A DNA stretch of 64,000 nt from Cristatella mucedo (Eukaryota > Bryozoa > Phylactolaemata > Cristatellidae), in the NCBI GenBank assembly GCA_009760855.2, contig WPIO01000049.1, forward strand, positions 2,070,001-2,134,000. The letters run 5' to 3'. Every line of letters begins with the position of its first letter. Position 1 is the first letter of the stretch. Positions 48,393 to 60,812 of this stretch are shown one piece after another. The position numbers and the translations under genes are program-made. The notes beneath the pieces are model-generated. The model saw only the letters and a list, made by a program, of their open reading frames with translations, was not told where the DNA came from and did no database searches.

Positions 48393-48473
<81 letters not shown>
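48393..48473. repeat. (GA)n microsatellite
   Basis: About 81 bp of pure GA. Confidence 0.98.
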
Positions 48474-48477
<4 letters not shown>

Positions 48478-48825
48478 GAAGAGGTAGATCTCTCAAAATG
48501 CATGACCAAACTGATACTCCTCGAGTCTTCAATGGCAGCATGTCGTTGCCGAAGCCTCTAATCTCATTACAGCCATCACTGCAGCTGCTGTCGCCATCTT
48601 GGTCGCCTACGGCCACTGCTGCTGTGGTACCAAGGACTCGTGCTGCTGCTGCCAGTACGTGCTGAGGATCGCTCATATGCAGTCAGATCTGCTCGGGTAG
48701 TAAGAAGTCCTGCGACAGTTTCAGAAACATTTCCTAGGCAGAAGCGTGTTCATCATCAAGAAAAATACCAGGCAGAAGTCGAGTAAAAAACAGGTCAGCT
48801 GATGCAATAGTCTCATTTATATAGC

Positions 48826-48962
48826 TGTCCGTAGAGCCTTGGCGGCTGCTTATGGCAGAGCCTGGAGCAGGCAATAAAGGATTGTCAGCTGCAGGACTCA
48901 AAAGAATTACATTGGTCGTGAAGAGGGAGCACCTTAACCCTGTGCTAAGACCCGTTGCCGGG
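48826..48962 (-). mobile_element. SINE-B, degenerate copy
   Basis: Minus-strand order of the SINE-B parts is visible (GGTTAAGGTGCTCCCTCTTC head, a decayed B-box region, CAATCCTTTATTGCCTGC body, ACGGACAGCTATATAA end), with many substitutions. Confidence 0.5.
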
Positions 48963-49735
48963 TGAGGGGTGGAAGCCCTTACTTGCAATGAGGTGAGTGC
49001 ACGTGCTTTTGCGAGTTTTCACGTATGCACGTGTAAGCATCAGGTTAGTGTGCAAGTGCCATTTCTGTAAGGGCTGCCCAGAGATACAGCAGTGGTTTCC
49101 GTGGTAAGCAGTCTCTCGATACTATGCTATCAGTTGACGCATGGCCGAATTGTCGCAGCTACAGCTTTGTTCAAGCCAGCCCGTATTTCTCACATATCGT
49201 GATCACGTTGAGATGCTGCTTGACATCAAGCTACCTGTATGCTTCGTGCAGCGGCTCTTGCTAGTGCAGCTGCCGCCACCGCGACGTCATAGGTCAAGGC
49301 TGCATCCTGCAGCAGCCTGCAGCAGCACGGAGCAATCAGAAGCATCAAAGACGTCGTTCAGAGCGATAGCACCTCCAAGGGCAAGAGGAGAGAGGGGCTG
49401 TTGCTGCCTAACTTGCCGGTAAAGTAACCGGCGTTTTTTTACCTGAAAAGGCCCACTCTTTTCATTCGGCAGAGTTATGCAATTATGCAGGTTAATTCTA
49501 GCAGAACACTAACGATAGAACTAGCTAATGGCACCAATAAAAAAGGCAATGCAATGAGGTATGTGTGCCCACCTCCTCCCCGGCGGAACAGTTCCACACA
49601 AGAAACTGGCCGAGAAGGATGAGGCGGCCAAATGCACAAGCAGCTGAGAACAGAGCAGCAAACGTCCGAACAAGCAAACAACCAACACGTGCTCCTCCAA
49701 ATGATACAGTCTGTGTCTCTGTCTCCGTGTCTCCA

Positions 49736-49737
49736 CG

Positions 49738-49826
<89 letters not shown>
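49736..49826. repeat. (CT)n microsatellite
   Basis: About 85 bp of CT with CTTTCT at its start. Confidence 0.97.
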
Positions 49827-50135
49827 CTCTGCCATCTGTGTCTCTGCCTCAATCTCTCTCTACCCATGTGATTAGCTGATTGCGCTGCTGTCGGCGATAG
49901 TCTAGTGAGCCATTCGCTGCCTGTGCCACCATGTCATCGACTACATGATCACGACCAAGCAGCCAGCTCTAGGCGATGATGCCTGCCTGGCTGAGCCTGG
50001 CTATCTCATCAGTGCAGAAGTCTCTGCCCACGGCCTGATATAATTTCCTACATGCCATTGATCACAAAATTGATGATTAAACTTGGTGCCTCATGAGGCG
50101 TAGACACTTAAAGACCGGTCGCACCCAGTACCGCA

Positions 50136-50268
50136 CCAGTGGGACGTTGCTGCTGCTGCTTGACGAGGATGCTGCCGCTGTTACTGCTTCAGCTGCTGCT
50201 GCTGCTGCCGCCGTTGCCTAATCGACTGCAGCTGCTGCCTGCTGCTGCTGCTGCTCGTTATGTGGCCT
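50136..50268. repeat. CTG-rich degenerate triplet tract
   Basis: Runs of TGCTGCTGCTGC mixed with CCGCTGTTAC-type variants. The Leu-rich frame over it is low-complexity. Confidence 0.8.
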
Positions 50269-50965
50269 GCCGTATCACGACTACCTGCCTCAAACGTTTC
50301 AAGCTCCCTGATGCAGAGCCCACGTTAGCAAAGACTCTGTATCACTTCTTGCTGAGAGAGACAAAAATGTGAGCCTCACTGGGGGGGCAAGTAGGATCAC
50401 ATTATGATGGGGCTGCGATTCCTGGAGCAGATGTGTGGTGCTTGGAAGATGATGCTGCTATCAGATCAGCCTCCGGGCAAGCTCGGCAGACCGGCCGGCT
50501 CATTGTGGCACGTCCACTCCTCCAAGATTCTGGAGGCTGGCTGCACACAAACAGAAGGAGACTGCAACACAACACGATCACGAGTGAATCAGGCCAGCAA
50601 GGGTGGCTGGCTGGGTGCCCTCCTCCACTCGGCACCTAAGCCCAACAGAGTGCGCTCCTCTGCGTGTATTCAGCGGCGTAAGAGAGGGAACCGGGGCGCA
50701 AAAGCAAAGATCACAGGAGAAAAAACGAGCATGATATGCACCGCGGTGTCCCACTCGTTTTTTGTGCGCAGCCAGCCTTCTTCGTGAGAGTATCTTATTT
50801 GAATAAGTGACTTTTCTTTGTGAGGGCCTTCTTGTGCCGCCGCCGCCGCCGCTGCCTCGGCTGCTTTTGCTATTCTTGCTTCTGAAAGTCGAGAGGGCAA
50901 GGGATGAGCTTCAAGTTTGATGAGCATCAACAATCAAAATGGCTTTCTTCTCCTATATCTATCAA

Positions 50966-51074
50966 TAATAATAATAATAATAATAGTGCACTTGATAAAG
51001 CGCCCTCAGAGAACTCAATCTCTTTCTAGATGCTTTACATTTGCTGCAAAGGGAAACGCGATTGAATGGTGAGT
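50966..51074 (-). mobile_element. L2-like LINE, extreme 3' end only
   Basis: ATT tail at 50966-50987, module (reverse form AAGCGCCCTCAGAGAACTCA) and TTTGCTGCAAAGGGAAACGC. About 110 bp, very close to the intact copy. Confidence 0.9.
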
Positions 51075-51884
51075 AATGAAAGCTCCTAGTCTTAGCAAAA
51101 TGGAAAGGTGCTCAGCACTTTACGACCAAGGGCGTGGCATCTTCTGTCCTTGTATACAGTGAGGCTTTTCGATACGCTGATCCTACCTTGCTTTACTTTC
51201 CGCGAGCGCGCGCAAGAAGGGAAATGGGTTGCCAGCCACTCCTTTGGCTCTATGCTGGCAATGCCAGTGCCCATCAAATCCCCCTCCTTCTCTCCTCTCA
51301 TTCCTGTCCATCCTCCAAGAGCCCTCCATTCCTCTCGTCTCCTCACTCATCCTTCTTGCATTTCTCTTCCACGTCCTTGAATTTGTGCTGCTGCTGCTAC
51401 AACCACTGACTTTAAATGTGACGGCTCGCGCCAATCGAGCTCTCGATACCATCGTTCGTTCATGTGTGGTTCAAGTAGTCCCTCGCTGCTCGGTTTCAGC
51501 CCCACCTTCTTGGAGGGGTCGTGGCTTTACACACTGCAGCAGGCCAGGGCATGACTGGCAGAACACGGCCAGGCATTAGCAAACTGGCATCTGTCAAGGA
51601 CTGCGCTGGTAACGTCACAGACCAGAAAGCAATTGGCCCTGTGCCTGAGGCAGATACAGGGCAAGCAGCTCAGGGTTACCATTAGTTGCCGGCTGCCATA
51701 CGCGGACTGCAAGCCGCTGAGGCTCACTGATGCACAACTGAAGGATTGAAAAAGGCAGCAGCAGCTAGCAGACAGAAAGACGGACAGTGATACAGTGGTG
51801 GAAAGAGAGACACAATAATGGAGACAACGAGAAACAGAAGCAGACAGACTAAGGGACAGAGATCGAGAGTGCATGTAGTAGCTC
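51075..51884. other. unassigned stretch
   Basis: Overlapping open frames of 84-141 codons on both strands show no known motifs. The pyrimidine-rich part at 51280-51380 inflates Ser/Leu content. Confidence 0.35.
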
Positions 51885-52145
51885 TTTCTGCTGCTGCTGC
51901 TGCTGCTGGTGCTGCAGATGCAATGCTGCCATCCTCCCACTGGCGTTGCCACTGCGATGACTGCTGTAATATTGCTGCCTTTGCAATGCTGCTGCTTCTA
52001 AGATACTGCAGTATTGCTACTTCTAATTGCTCCTACCACTAAGCTACTGCAGCTATGCTACTATGCTGCAATCTTCCTGCTGCTGCTGCAATCTTCAGGC
52101 TGCTGCTGCAATGCTGCTGCTACAATGCTGCTGCTGCCATTGCAA
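51885..52145. repeat. CTG-rich degenerate triplet tract
   Basis: Alternating blocks of GCTGCTGCTGCTGC and CTACTGCAGTATTGC-type variants. The unit CTGCAATCTTC(A)GGCTGCTG repeats imperfectly near 52065-52115. Confidence 0.8.
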
Positions 52146-52317
52146 CGTAAGGCAAGCTTTGCATGCTAGTCTTAAAAAGTCTAGGCCAAACAAAAAATAT
52201 TTGGAATACCTGAAGTCTGTATATTCATGCAAAAAAGGCAAACCTCCCATTTGCAAGGTGCTTATTCATTCGTGCATGAAAGGATGTGTGCGGAAGCAGC
52301 AATGTGATGCCATCTAG
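52143..52317 (+). other. candidate Lys/Cys-rich C-terminal exon
   Basis: Leaving the CTG tract, the plus frame becomes non-repetitive for about 55 codons before a TAG at 52315-52317. It is rich in Lys and ends with five cysteines spaced C-x7-C-x6-C-x3-C-x5-C. A GTAAGG right at the border (52147-52152) would fit a 5' splice site, which argues against reading straight through. No family recognised. Confidence 0.28.
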
Positions 52318-52414
52318 CCACTTGAAGCAGCAGCCTTCTGCACCGACCGACTGGTGACTCCTAGCTCGTCAATTAGCTCACAGCTGCGTCGGGCCTGGAA
52401 GGGGTAGCTACACC

Positions 52415-52585
52415 AGAAGCAGGAGCACCAGAAGCAGCAGAAGCAGCAGCAGCAACAGTACCCTTGGCAGCAGCAGCAGCAACGGTACCCTTAGCAGCAG
52501 CAGCAGCAGCATAGGCAGTAGCAGCAATAACAGCAGTAGTAACAGCAGTGAAATCAGCAGTAGCAACAGCTGCTGTATCTGCAGT
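52415..52585. repeat. CAG-rich tract with 27-bp subrepeat
   Basis: CAG/GCA runs with two 27-bp units containing CAACAGTACCCTTGGCAG and CAACGGTACCCTTAGCAG, followed by GTA/ATA-interrupted CAG. Confidence 0.85.
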
Positions 52586-53084
52586 GGCAGAGCTTCAGTG
52601 TGGTCATATTACCACCTGAGCCTGGCTAAGGTGATAATGGACTCTGCTACCCAGTAGTCTCCCTAATCTCATTTATTGCCAATAATGGACTTTGCAGCTT
52701 TTGCAACATCACGGCTTAGCCTATTACGGCTGACATGATCCTGGAAATTGCCTTCATACTTAGCGGCAGGGTTGAAATGGTGGCATTGGCTGGGCATACA
52801 ATTTTGCATACAATGGCAGCACAAAGCATGGAGCCTAATTACCTGGCAGAGGGGGAGGGTTGCTAGTGCAGCTTAGAGGCAGGATCAGGCATTCAGCCCC
52901 ATCCATTCGGCTCGAACAATGCCCCTTGGGCTTAAGTGGAACTCCGAAATAGCCCATGCTAAGGCCTTTGTCTGCGGCTATTGTTGCAGATAATTGTAGT
53001 GCACGAGGCAGCCACAGCTTTCAGCTATCAGCTCCTTCTCCTACTGCTGCTGCTCCTGCGGCAGCCGATGCCTCTCTCTCTGCT
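52586..53084. other. unassigned stretch
   Basis: Nothing recognised. Confidence 0.35.
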
Positions 53085-53232
53085 AGGGGTCTCTATACTA
53101 AGGCTTTGGTTTGGCTCTGGAATAAGGTGCTAGTCTCCTAAAGACCAAGATCGCATGCTCGAGCCCATCGGCCCACAATGCACGCGGATAAAGATTAAAT
53201 TCTCTTAGGACACTGATAAATTTGTTAAGGCT
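53085..53232 (+). mobile_element. SINE-A, degenerate copy
   Basis: Head with GGAATAAGGTGCTAGTCTCC and B-box ATGCTCGAGCCC, then GATAAAGATTAAATTCTCTT and AGGACACTGATAAAT. Order and spacing match SINE-A despite many changes. Confidence 0.65.
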
Positions 53233-53576
53233 ACAACACGTATGCCTTCAACCCCACCTCCTCCTACCCTGGCCTACGAGGGGTTGGGGCCGAGGTGACA
53301 GTCCCAGTCAGGCATCCAGTGGCTTGCTGCCTGACACACCCTCGCCAGTCTTTGAAGGCGATGTATCTCCATCAAGCAAATGATTAAGCTCACTGGTCAT
53401 GGTAGGGAATGATTACGGTAGAAGGCTGACCAGGCTAACGTAGAGTCAGGCTAACGAAGAGCCATCAAAGATAAGAGGTGAGTTTGAGAGCTGAGACTGG
53501 GCTGTGCTTGTGACATACACCAGATGCAGGGCTCGAAAGATCCTTGAAAGAAAGCCCGATGTAGTTGAGCTGTCAG

Positions 53577-53945
<369 letters not shown>

Positions 53946-54544
53946 TCTCTGTAAATGCCTCACTTACTTTTGGTTTTTGCAATAGGTTTCTAGTGATCAG
54001 CTCGGATCGAGTCGGGATCGAGTGGTTGCCAGTATCAGCAGGTCAAGAAGGCAGTGAGCAACTGGATGCAATTCTGCTGTCTTAGATTGCTGTGGTGAGC
54101 AGCAGGGAGGTACGTGTCCACTAGGACACGGCAAACTAGCCGAGTATTCTACTAAGTGGCATCTTACTCAAGCATACCATCTCGGCTTGCGCACACACTC
54201 GAGCATGAACGTGCTCCGATTGAAGTGGCAGAGCCAAGGGCTGCATCAGGCTGGCACCAGCTCTTGGCCCTGCGTTGAATGCAGCTGCAGCTTCTCGCAT
54301 TGAGCTCAGTCTAAAACTCTTCCCACACCCTGGCAGCACCTCCTCGCTGTCAGGGCATTCTTTAGCGTTTACATGAAGCCGTTGCCGTGCACTCTTGATC
54401 AAAGAAGACGCTCGAAGCCAGGCATGTGCACTTGGCAGATGCTGTGGCAGATGCATCTGTGAGTCCTTCGGTAGGAGAGCGTGGCCCGGTGGTACCAGAC
54501 ATGCAGCAGCATTGTGAGCTTTGGCTGAGGGGGCAACTGGTGGG

Positions 54545-54584
54545 AAGAGAAAGGAATAGAGAGAAAGGGAGAGAGAGAGGGAGG

Positions 54585-54620
<36 letters not shown>

Positions 54621-54625
54621 AGGGA
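54545..54625. repeat. (GA)n degenerate array
   Basis: GA with GGGAGA and GGAGGGAG variants. The purine bias continues to about 54695. Confidence 0.9.
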
Positions 54626-54921
54626 GCGAACAAGAGTGCTAGAAGGATAATGAGCCAGGAGAGAGAAAGAGGAAGGAGGGAAGGGAAGGAGGGACAGGTG
54701 GTAGTAGGGCTTTTCTTTGTGCCTCTGGTCAGGGTGTGAGCTCTGATCCCTCTGTAGATGGTATTAGGCGGTTTCATCCAGTCTGAGCTGTAGAGGTGGC
54801 TGGGTGGCAGTGGAGTGCAGCAGCAGCTGCAGCAGTCAGAGGAGGTGTGTCTCCCCCTTACTGGGGCAGATCGCCTGGGCACAGCCACACCTGGTAGTGC
54901 TGCCCACCCCCTCCTCCCCCT

Positions 54922-54922
<1 letters not shown>

Positions 54923-54954
<32 letters not shown>
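54923..54954. repeat. poly(C) run of 32
   Basis: Thirty-two consecutive C, preceded by CCCCCTCCTCCCCCTA and followed by GCAGCTG. Confidence 0.97.
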
Positions 54955-54955
<1 letters not shown>

Positions 54956-55871
54956 CAGCTGGGGCCTGCTCGCACGCACCCTGTGACGATATCTCCAGCC
55001 TACTCATCCACGATGCTGCCCAGCCTGTTTGTGTGCACAGAAGAAGCAGCCCTGGCCCAGCCTGTTGTCAGCCACTTCCCGCTGACTGCGGTGACTGCTC
55101 TGATGGATAGCTCCGTCCGGAAAGCTGACCCGGATGGCTGGGCACTGGCACCTGCCGACGCAGTCGCAGCTACAGGGGGGAGGGTGGCTGTGGTGGCAGT
55201 GGGGGTCTGCCCAGCCCTGATGGGAGAGGGCATGCAGTGATCGCGGGTGACAGTGCCAGCTCGCCAAAGCGCGCTGGCCGGCGGGGGGCCGGAGAAGCTT
55301 GACACGTGAGCTGGGAGGGCCAGGGCAGCGGCAGAGCCACGCATGACTGCCTGCCAACAAGGCCTCAGCTGTGTCACGAGTTGATTAATTCCTGGCTTGC
55401 AGCCTCGCTCGGGCGCAGCTCCGTGGGCGCGAGGTCTCGACCACCGGCGGCTGCCACCGCCGACGTCCGAGCGTCCTGCGGCTGCACTGGCGCCGCGCTG
55501 CGCCTAGCCAGCCGACCGCATCCTTCCCGCTACGGAAGTCCTCGGTCGCCACCGTCACCATCCCTGGCCACAGGTGGACGGCTACAGCGGCCGCAGATGG
55601 CTGCGTAGCTGCAGCAGCAGTGGTGTCCCGGCTGCACCTGAAGTGGTCCTACGTCGCTGGAGGCCAGGGGGGGGCACCGAGTGCGCTCCAGCTGGAGCTG
55701 GTTCTCTCTCCGTCTACCAATTCCTATAGCCTGGTTAATGGACAGGGAGTTATTTGAGTAAAAAAAAAGCCCAGACCAAGATCATCCGGTAGCAGCTCCA
55801 GCTGTGGACAGAGCAAGAAGGCTGGGCTGATAGAGACAAACAGGCAAGAGATGGGCAGTGAGACGAGTGAC
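54955..55871. other. GC-rich unassigned region
   Basis: Open frames of 100-141 codons occur on both strands at 54815-55608 with no known motif. Confidence 0.35.
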
Positions 55872-56117
55872 AGACCGAGAGAGACTGAGATGGGTAGAAA
55901 GAGATGGGGAGAGAGGGCTGGTGAGAGAAAGAGAGAGAGAGAGGCGGTGAGATGGAGAGAGAGGCAAACAGACAGAGACTGAGATGGATAGAAAGAGATG
56001 GGGGAGAGAGGGCTGGAGAGAGTGAGAGAGAGAGAGAAAGAGGGAGATGGAGAGAGAGAGAGAGACAAACAGACAGACAGAGACTGAGATGGGTGGAGAG
56101 AGAGAGAGAGAGAGGGG

Positions 56118-56179
<62 letters not shown>

Positions 56180-56195
56180 ACCTAGGGGAGAGATC
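55872..56195. repeat. purine tract with ~100-bp higher-order repeat
   Basis: GAGACTGAGATGGGTAGAAA or its variants begin at about 55881, 55975 and 56080, giving periods of 94 and 105 bp. The array ends in clean (GA)n at 56117-56174. Confidence 0.85.
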
Positions 56196-58251
56196 AAAAT
56201 ATCAAAATGAAAGAGCGGGTGCAATACTGAAACCCACCTGACCAACTAAAGGAATCCGGACTCTGTCCTCTGCTGTCAATCACTCCTACTAGCTCCTCTA
56301 CGTCAGCTGTTTTGGGAAAATCTGCACGCACCACACAGGTATGCTCGAAGTTGCTTTGCAACTACACAGGTATGCTCGTAGCAGCTCTTCCTTATCAGCT
56401 CAAACCCAAAATCTGTCAGCTCGGTCTATCCTCACATTTTGCCTGCTTCCGGTCTTGTTTCAGGTGTCCATGTCAAAATCTTTCTGAATCAACTCGTCGG
56501 CAGCCGGCTGAACTGCGGGGAATTAGTGGCCATCTTGGTTTTCATCCATCCTGTCGTGACGTCGAGTGTGCCCACAATGCAGGCCTGCCTATTCTTCAGA
56601 CCACTGCAGAGCACAAACGTCGGTGCAGAGATTGACGGCTATTGCCAACTGTACTCCATCGAGATTCCTTCGCTGTCACGAATCTGTACCTAGCGCTATA
56701 CCTGGCGAGCTAGTAGCACATACTCCTACCAACCATCAGCAGCAGACGGGACCTCCCATGCAAGCCAGCAACCGGCATCCCCACGGCAACCATTGCTACT
56801 GTAGAAAAAAAAGCGAGGCTGCGTCGGCGAAACTGGGTAGTCCGGCATGTTGAAGCACGGACGTGTGTGCCCTGCATGACCAGAGGAAGTTATTGGTGAA
56901 CGATGCCAGAAAGCCACAAGCAGCAGCAGCTCAAGATTGATTTTGCAGTGCAACGATCTGAGGGGTCAGATCGTTGCACACCAGTGTCACTGACAGTGGC
57001 AGAGAGCAGCTGGGCTGCCATTTTATTAAAAAGAAACAAGCTTGATGTGGAGCTTTCAGACAGTCGTGTTGTGTAGTCAAATGACTAGAAACACAAGCTA
57101 ATCTCAAATACTACTCCCTGTCACCTGGGTTATCGAATTAATTAATAGCAGTATAATCACTCGCGACCCATGAACCTTGACTCATCGATCATAAGAATAA
57201 TAAAAACAACTAAAAACGCATATAATGCCCAGAGAAAACTAACTCCTTTTTCTGTGCTTAAGTTGTCTACCTATGCTGAAAAGAAGACCTGCCAATTGGC
57301 TAGTCGTAGCAGGCACAATCTCAGAAGACAAGAGGCGCTGAGGTCAATTCACTTGACACATAGTGATGACTTTAGACAGGCTGTGCGGAGCAGGGTTAGG
57401 TTTTTAGCTATTTTACCGTTTGGCTGCCACTGTCATTCGGTTGCCTCGCCATTGATTTTTTCGAGCAACAACTCCGAACCTCTGGAAGACTGTTTAGTAT
57501 AATCAATACAGGTTTCTCGGCTTTGGCGATGGTACGCCTAGCTTTCGGCCGTGCATGGGCATTTGATTGATACCAATGCGGCAGTGGCTCACGAGTGCTC
57601 AGCATACTCCATGTTTAAAGGAGAGGAATCTGCTGAACTGAGCAGAGAGCTGATCGGTACCTCTGTCATTTGCGTGTAGTATATATATATATGTGTATCA
57701 CAGCGAATCGGACAATCGGTACCATTATTATTATTAAATTATGAAGTGATTTTCAAATGCCTCAATTGGAGCAGCTTGTCGTGATCACATCTAGATCGCA
57801 TTTGCCGTTCATGCCACACGCTCAGGTGAATATGACGCACGTGTGGGCAAACACGGATGGCGGCAATACTTCGCTAGTAAAAGAGGGGAGAGCTAACTGT
57901 CTCCCCCGTAAACAAGTGGCACTGACTGTTTCTTCCATGTGGGGGAGGGGCAGCACTTGCTGTATCCTTCATAAACGTGCAATAGCTCTGTCGTCGGCTT
58001 AAGGTTGGCTAGCAAGGTCCAATTGACCAACCAGCCCTCGAAATCGCACCAAAATGTGTTTCCTCTATGTAGACAGAACATCGGCAGCTGAATCTACAAA
58101 CATACTTACTCGAGAGCAGATGAATAAACGGCCTGTATCATCCGAGTTCTTTGAAAAACTGAAGTTCATCGAGGCAGTCTTCGTGTGGGCTTCAGCTCAA
58201 CATTCATCCTGCACAGTTATACCAGATATACTAGATATCGATTACATATAC

Positions 58252-58254
<3 letters not shown>
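56196..58254. other. unassigned; ORF of 110 codons at 57170-57502
   Basis: No TE recognised. An ATG-started plus frame at 57170-57502 is non-repetitive but has no recognised domain. Another at 56439-56693 is hydrophobic and lacks an ATG. Small TA and ATT patches lie near 57680 and 57725. Confidence 0.3.

Positions 58255-58341
<87 letters not shown>
58255..58341. repeat. (TA)n microsatellite
   Basis: About 87 bp of TA with one TG variant near 58275. Confidence 0.98.
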
Positions 58342-58344
<3 letters not shown>

Positions 58345-58888
58345 GTACTTATACTAGACGTTCCATCCACATTTCCATCCACTGAGCATGCACCGGGACA
58401 AGAATGAGAGAATGCCGAGACTTCGTAAAAGTAGGCTGCAAGCTGCTACGCGCTCCCTCCTTACAATAGGGTCAAGGCTGATTCGGCGATCTCACCTCTA
58501 TGTAGCGGGCAGGAGAGCCTAAATGGCCATCGCCTCCGCTCGTCTGCAATTGACTCGAACCCCAGCCCAGCTGAGTCGAGAAGGCATCAGGGAGCACATT
58601 ACTCCGGCCGCGTCCGCTCGGACAACTGCTCGCTGTTCAGGGAGAGCTGAACGAAGACCAACTTCGCGGCGAATAAAAAGCGTGCACGTCGACCACGGGG
58701 CGAAGATGTGCCAACGTGTCAACATGGGGGTCCGGGATCAGAAAGGCAAAGAGGGCCAGCTGTGGGTTTTCGGTTAGAAACGTAAAAATGGGGATCGCTC
58801 TTTGGCATTTGGTTCTATGCAGGTTCTCTTCGTAGCCACTGAGATGGCATTGACTGTTCCGTTGGTCGCGACTAGATCAGCAGATTCT
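58342..58888. other. unassigned stretch
   Basis: Nothing recognised. Confidence 0.35.
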
Positions 58889-59034
58889 AATAATAATAAT
58901 AATAATGCACTTGATGAAGCACCCTCAGAGAACTCAATCTCTTTCTAGACGCTTCGCATTTGCTGCAAAGGGAAATGCAGTTGAATGGTGAGTAACGTCA
59001 TGCTCGATAAACAACACGAATAACATGGTTATTG
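58889..59034 (-). mobile_element. L2-like LINE 3' end
   Basis: ATT tail at 58889-58907, module (reverse form AAGCACCCTCAGAGAACTCA), then the 3' untranslated segment up to AACACGAATAACATGGTTA. About 145 bp. Confidence 0.9.
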
Positions 59035-59248
59035 TCCCCATAGCTGTGCGATAGGTGTTCGAGAGTTGCCCGCCGAACGTGGTAGGCTGAAGCTAGCTTG
59101 GAAATTAAGTGGTTTCTCTGGCCATTGTCGAACAGACAGGTCGAGACGACGCTTCCGCAAAAGCCGTGCCGCCGGCGGCGGCCAGCAATGGGACACAAAG
59201 AACTAGTCAGCCGAAGTAACTGATTCTCGGAATGCAGACGAGAGGGGG

Positions 59249-59252
<4 letters not shown>

Positions 59253-59296
<44 letters not shown>

Positions 59297-59312
59297 ATAG
59301 AGAGAGAGAGAG
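59253..59312. repeat. (GA)n microsatellite
   Basis: About 60 bp of GA with one AAAAGAT interruption. Confidence 0.95.
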
Positions 59313-60659
59313 AAGCACAAAGCGAGGCCAGCGGTTGTTGGACTCGAGTTCCGACCGAGCTCCGAACTGGCGCGCGGCTGTTGAAAAGCAGCCAGCCGCT
59401 GATGCGACCTCGATGAAATCAGCCGCGATCAGTCGTACCTAAATTGGAATGATTAACGACCGCTTATATATCCCGATACTCGCTCGGTCAGAGTGACGTG
59501 CAGGCCCCCTAGCTTTCGATTGCAAGGTTCGCTCCTGGGGGGGGGGTGTACAACCGCACTTTGAGGGCGAGAACTTTACTTCCGGTTATTAGCGTTCGTC
59601 AGGACATCGCGACGTGGCGGAGTAGCTGTCGTACTCCGCTGCCTCCAGCCTAGCTAACGTGCATCGAAGCTGTTCGTACGACTCTTTGGCCGCTCTTCGA
59701 TGCTCTAGCTCCTCATGCATACGGTTAAGCGGCAGTTGGATGGACCACCTTGTCATAGTGCGTTAGTTCCAAAGCCTTTGAAATATGCGTTCGCATCGCT
59801 CGGGTGCAGAAGTGAGATAGTCAGTGAGAATGAGCCGTTCTTCTGGACACTGTAGTCACCTTGTGGAAGTTTCATTGTTTTAATATAGTAATGGTAATAA
59901 TAGCATAATGATAATAAATACTGACAGTACAATAAGGCTGAGCAGCGCGCCTAAAGCGGCGTGCCTTGCAACCGGACGGGTATGATGTATGCACTGATAG
60001 CCGAAATTGATGCATTCTCGTGCTCAGTTTGTGATTCGCAAGAGGAACGACCGGCTGAACTTGCTCAAATGGCCTGGCTGTGCGCGGTTAAGCTAGGCAG
60101 AGTCACAAAGCCGACCTTCCCTGCATAATTTCGAAGCACGTATTACCCCAAAAAGATCCAGAGAGACATTATTCACAGCTGCAAATTACTCAAAGCGACA
60201 TCTAGTGACATTGACATTGGTGCTCTTGATGTGACTGATGTGGTTTCTCAGGAGGAGACGCGTCGAGATAGCGAGTAGCGAAGTTAAACGTATGCGGAAT
60301 TGAAATGAAATGAGGCGGAGATGAAGCTCACTGCTAGCCAGTAGTCTACTGAGAGTGCTGCTTAGACTATCGAGGGAGCAGGATATCGAGCGTGCAAACG
60401 ACGGCGGCAGGCATAGATCTACGGTGGCGGCCAACCTCGAGGACGCGAATTGCGATCGTGGACGAGCGATCGAAGAAACGCGAGGCTGACTAAAAGCATT
60501 GTACAGGCGTCCGCGTACTTTACTAGCGACTGACTCGCGTGTTGAGCAGATGACCGGTCTTTCTGTGCCGGTTACTGTTGCTGCTGCTGCTACAGTGCCT
60601 GCACTGTCGTAAAGCTTGCCTCGAGGCATCTACTTCAAGCGCCGGTTTTACCGCGGCGC
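59313..60659. other. unassigned; minus ORF of 147 codons at 60186-60629
   Basis: The minus-strand ORF begins with ATG and is Ser/Arg/Leu-rich, without known motifs. Its length is within what chance yields in this window. A short CTG run lies at 60577-60592. Confidence 0.3.
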
Positions 60660-60812
60660 TCACGGCCTTTGATGACCTTTGAAGTCGTGGAGGCGAACGC
60701 GTGACGATGACCGAAGTCGTGGGCCCCGTGGAGCCCCGCGGCGGCATATGCGGAGCGCTTGTGTGGAGATTAAGTTCTCTTAGGGCGCCGTACAGATGAG
60801 TTTTAGTTTAAT
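60660..60812 (+). mobile_element. SINE-A, diverged
   Basis: GAAGTCGTGGGCCCCGTGGA with a damaged B-box, then GGCATATGCGGAGCGCTTGT, GGAGATTAAGTTCTCTTAGG and GCGCCGTACAGATGAG. The tail is well kept, the head is not. Confidence 0.7.

Noticed and set aside
60186-60629. 147-codon minus-strand ORF starting with ATG
   Set aside because: Low-information Ser/Arg/Leu composition and no motif. Similar lengths occur by chance on both strands in this window.
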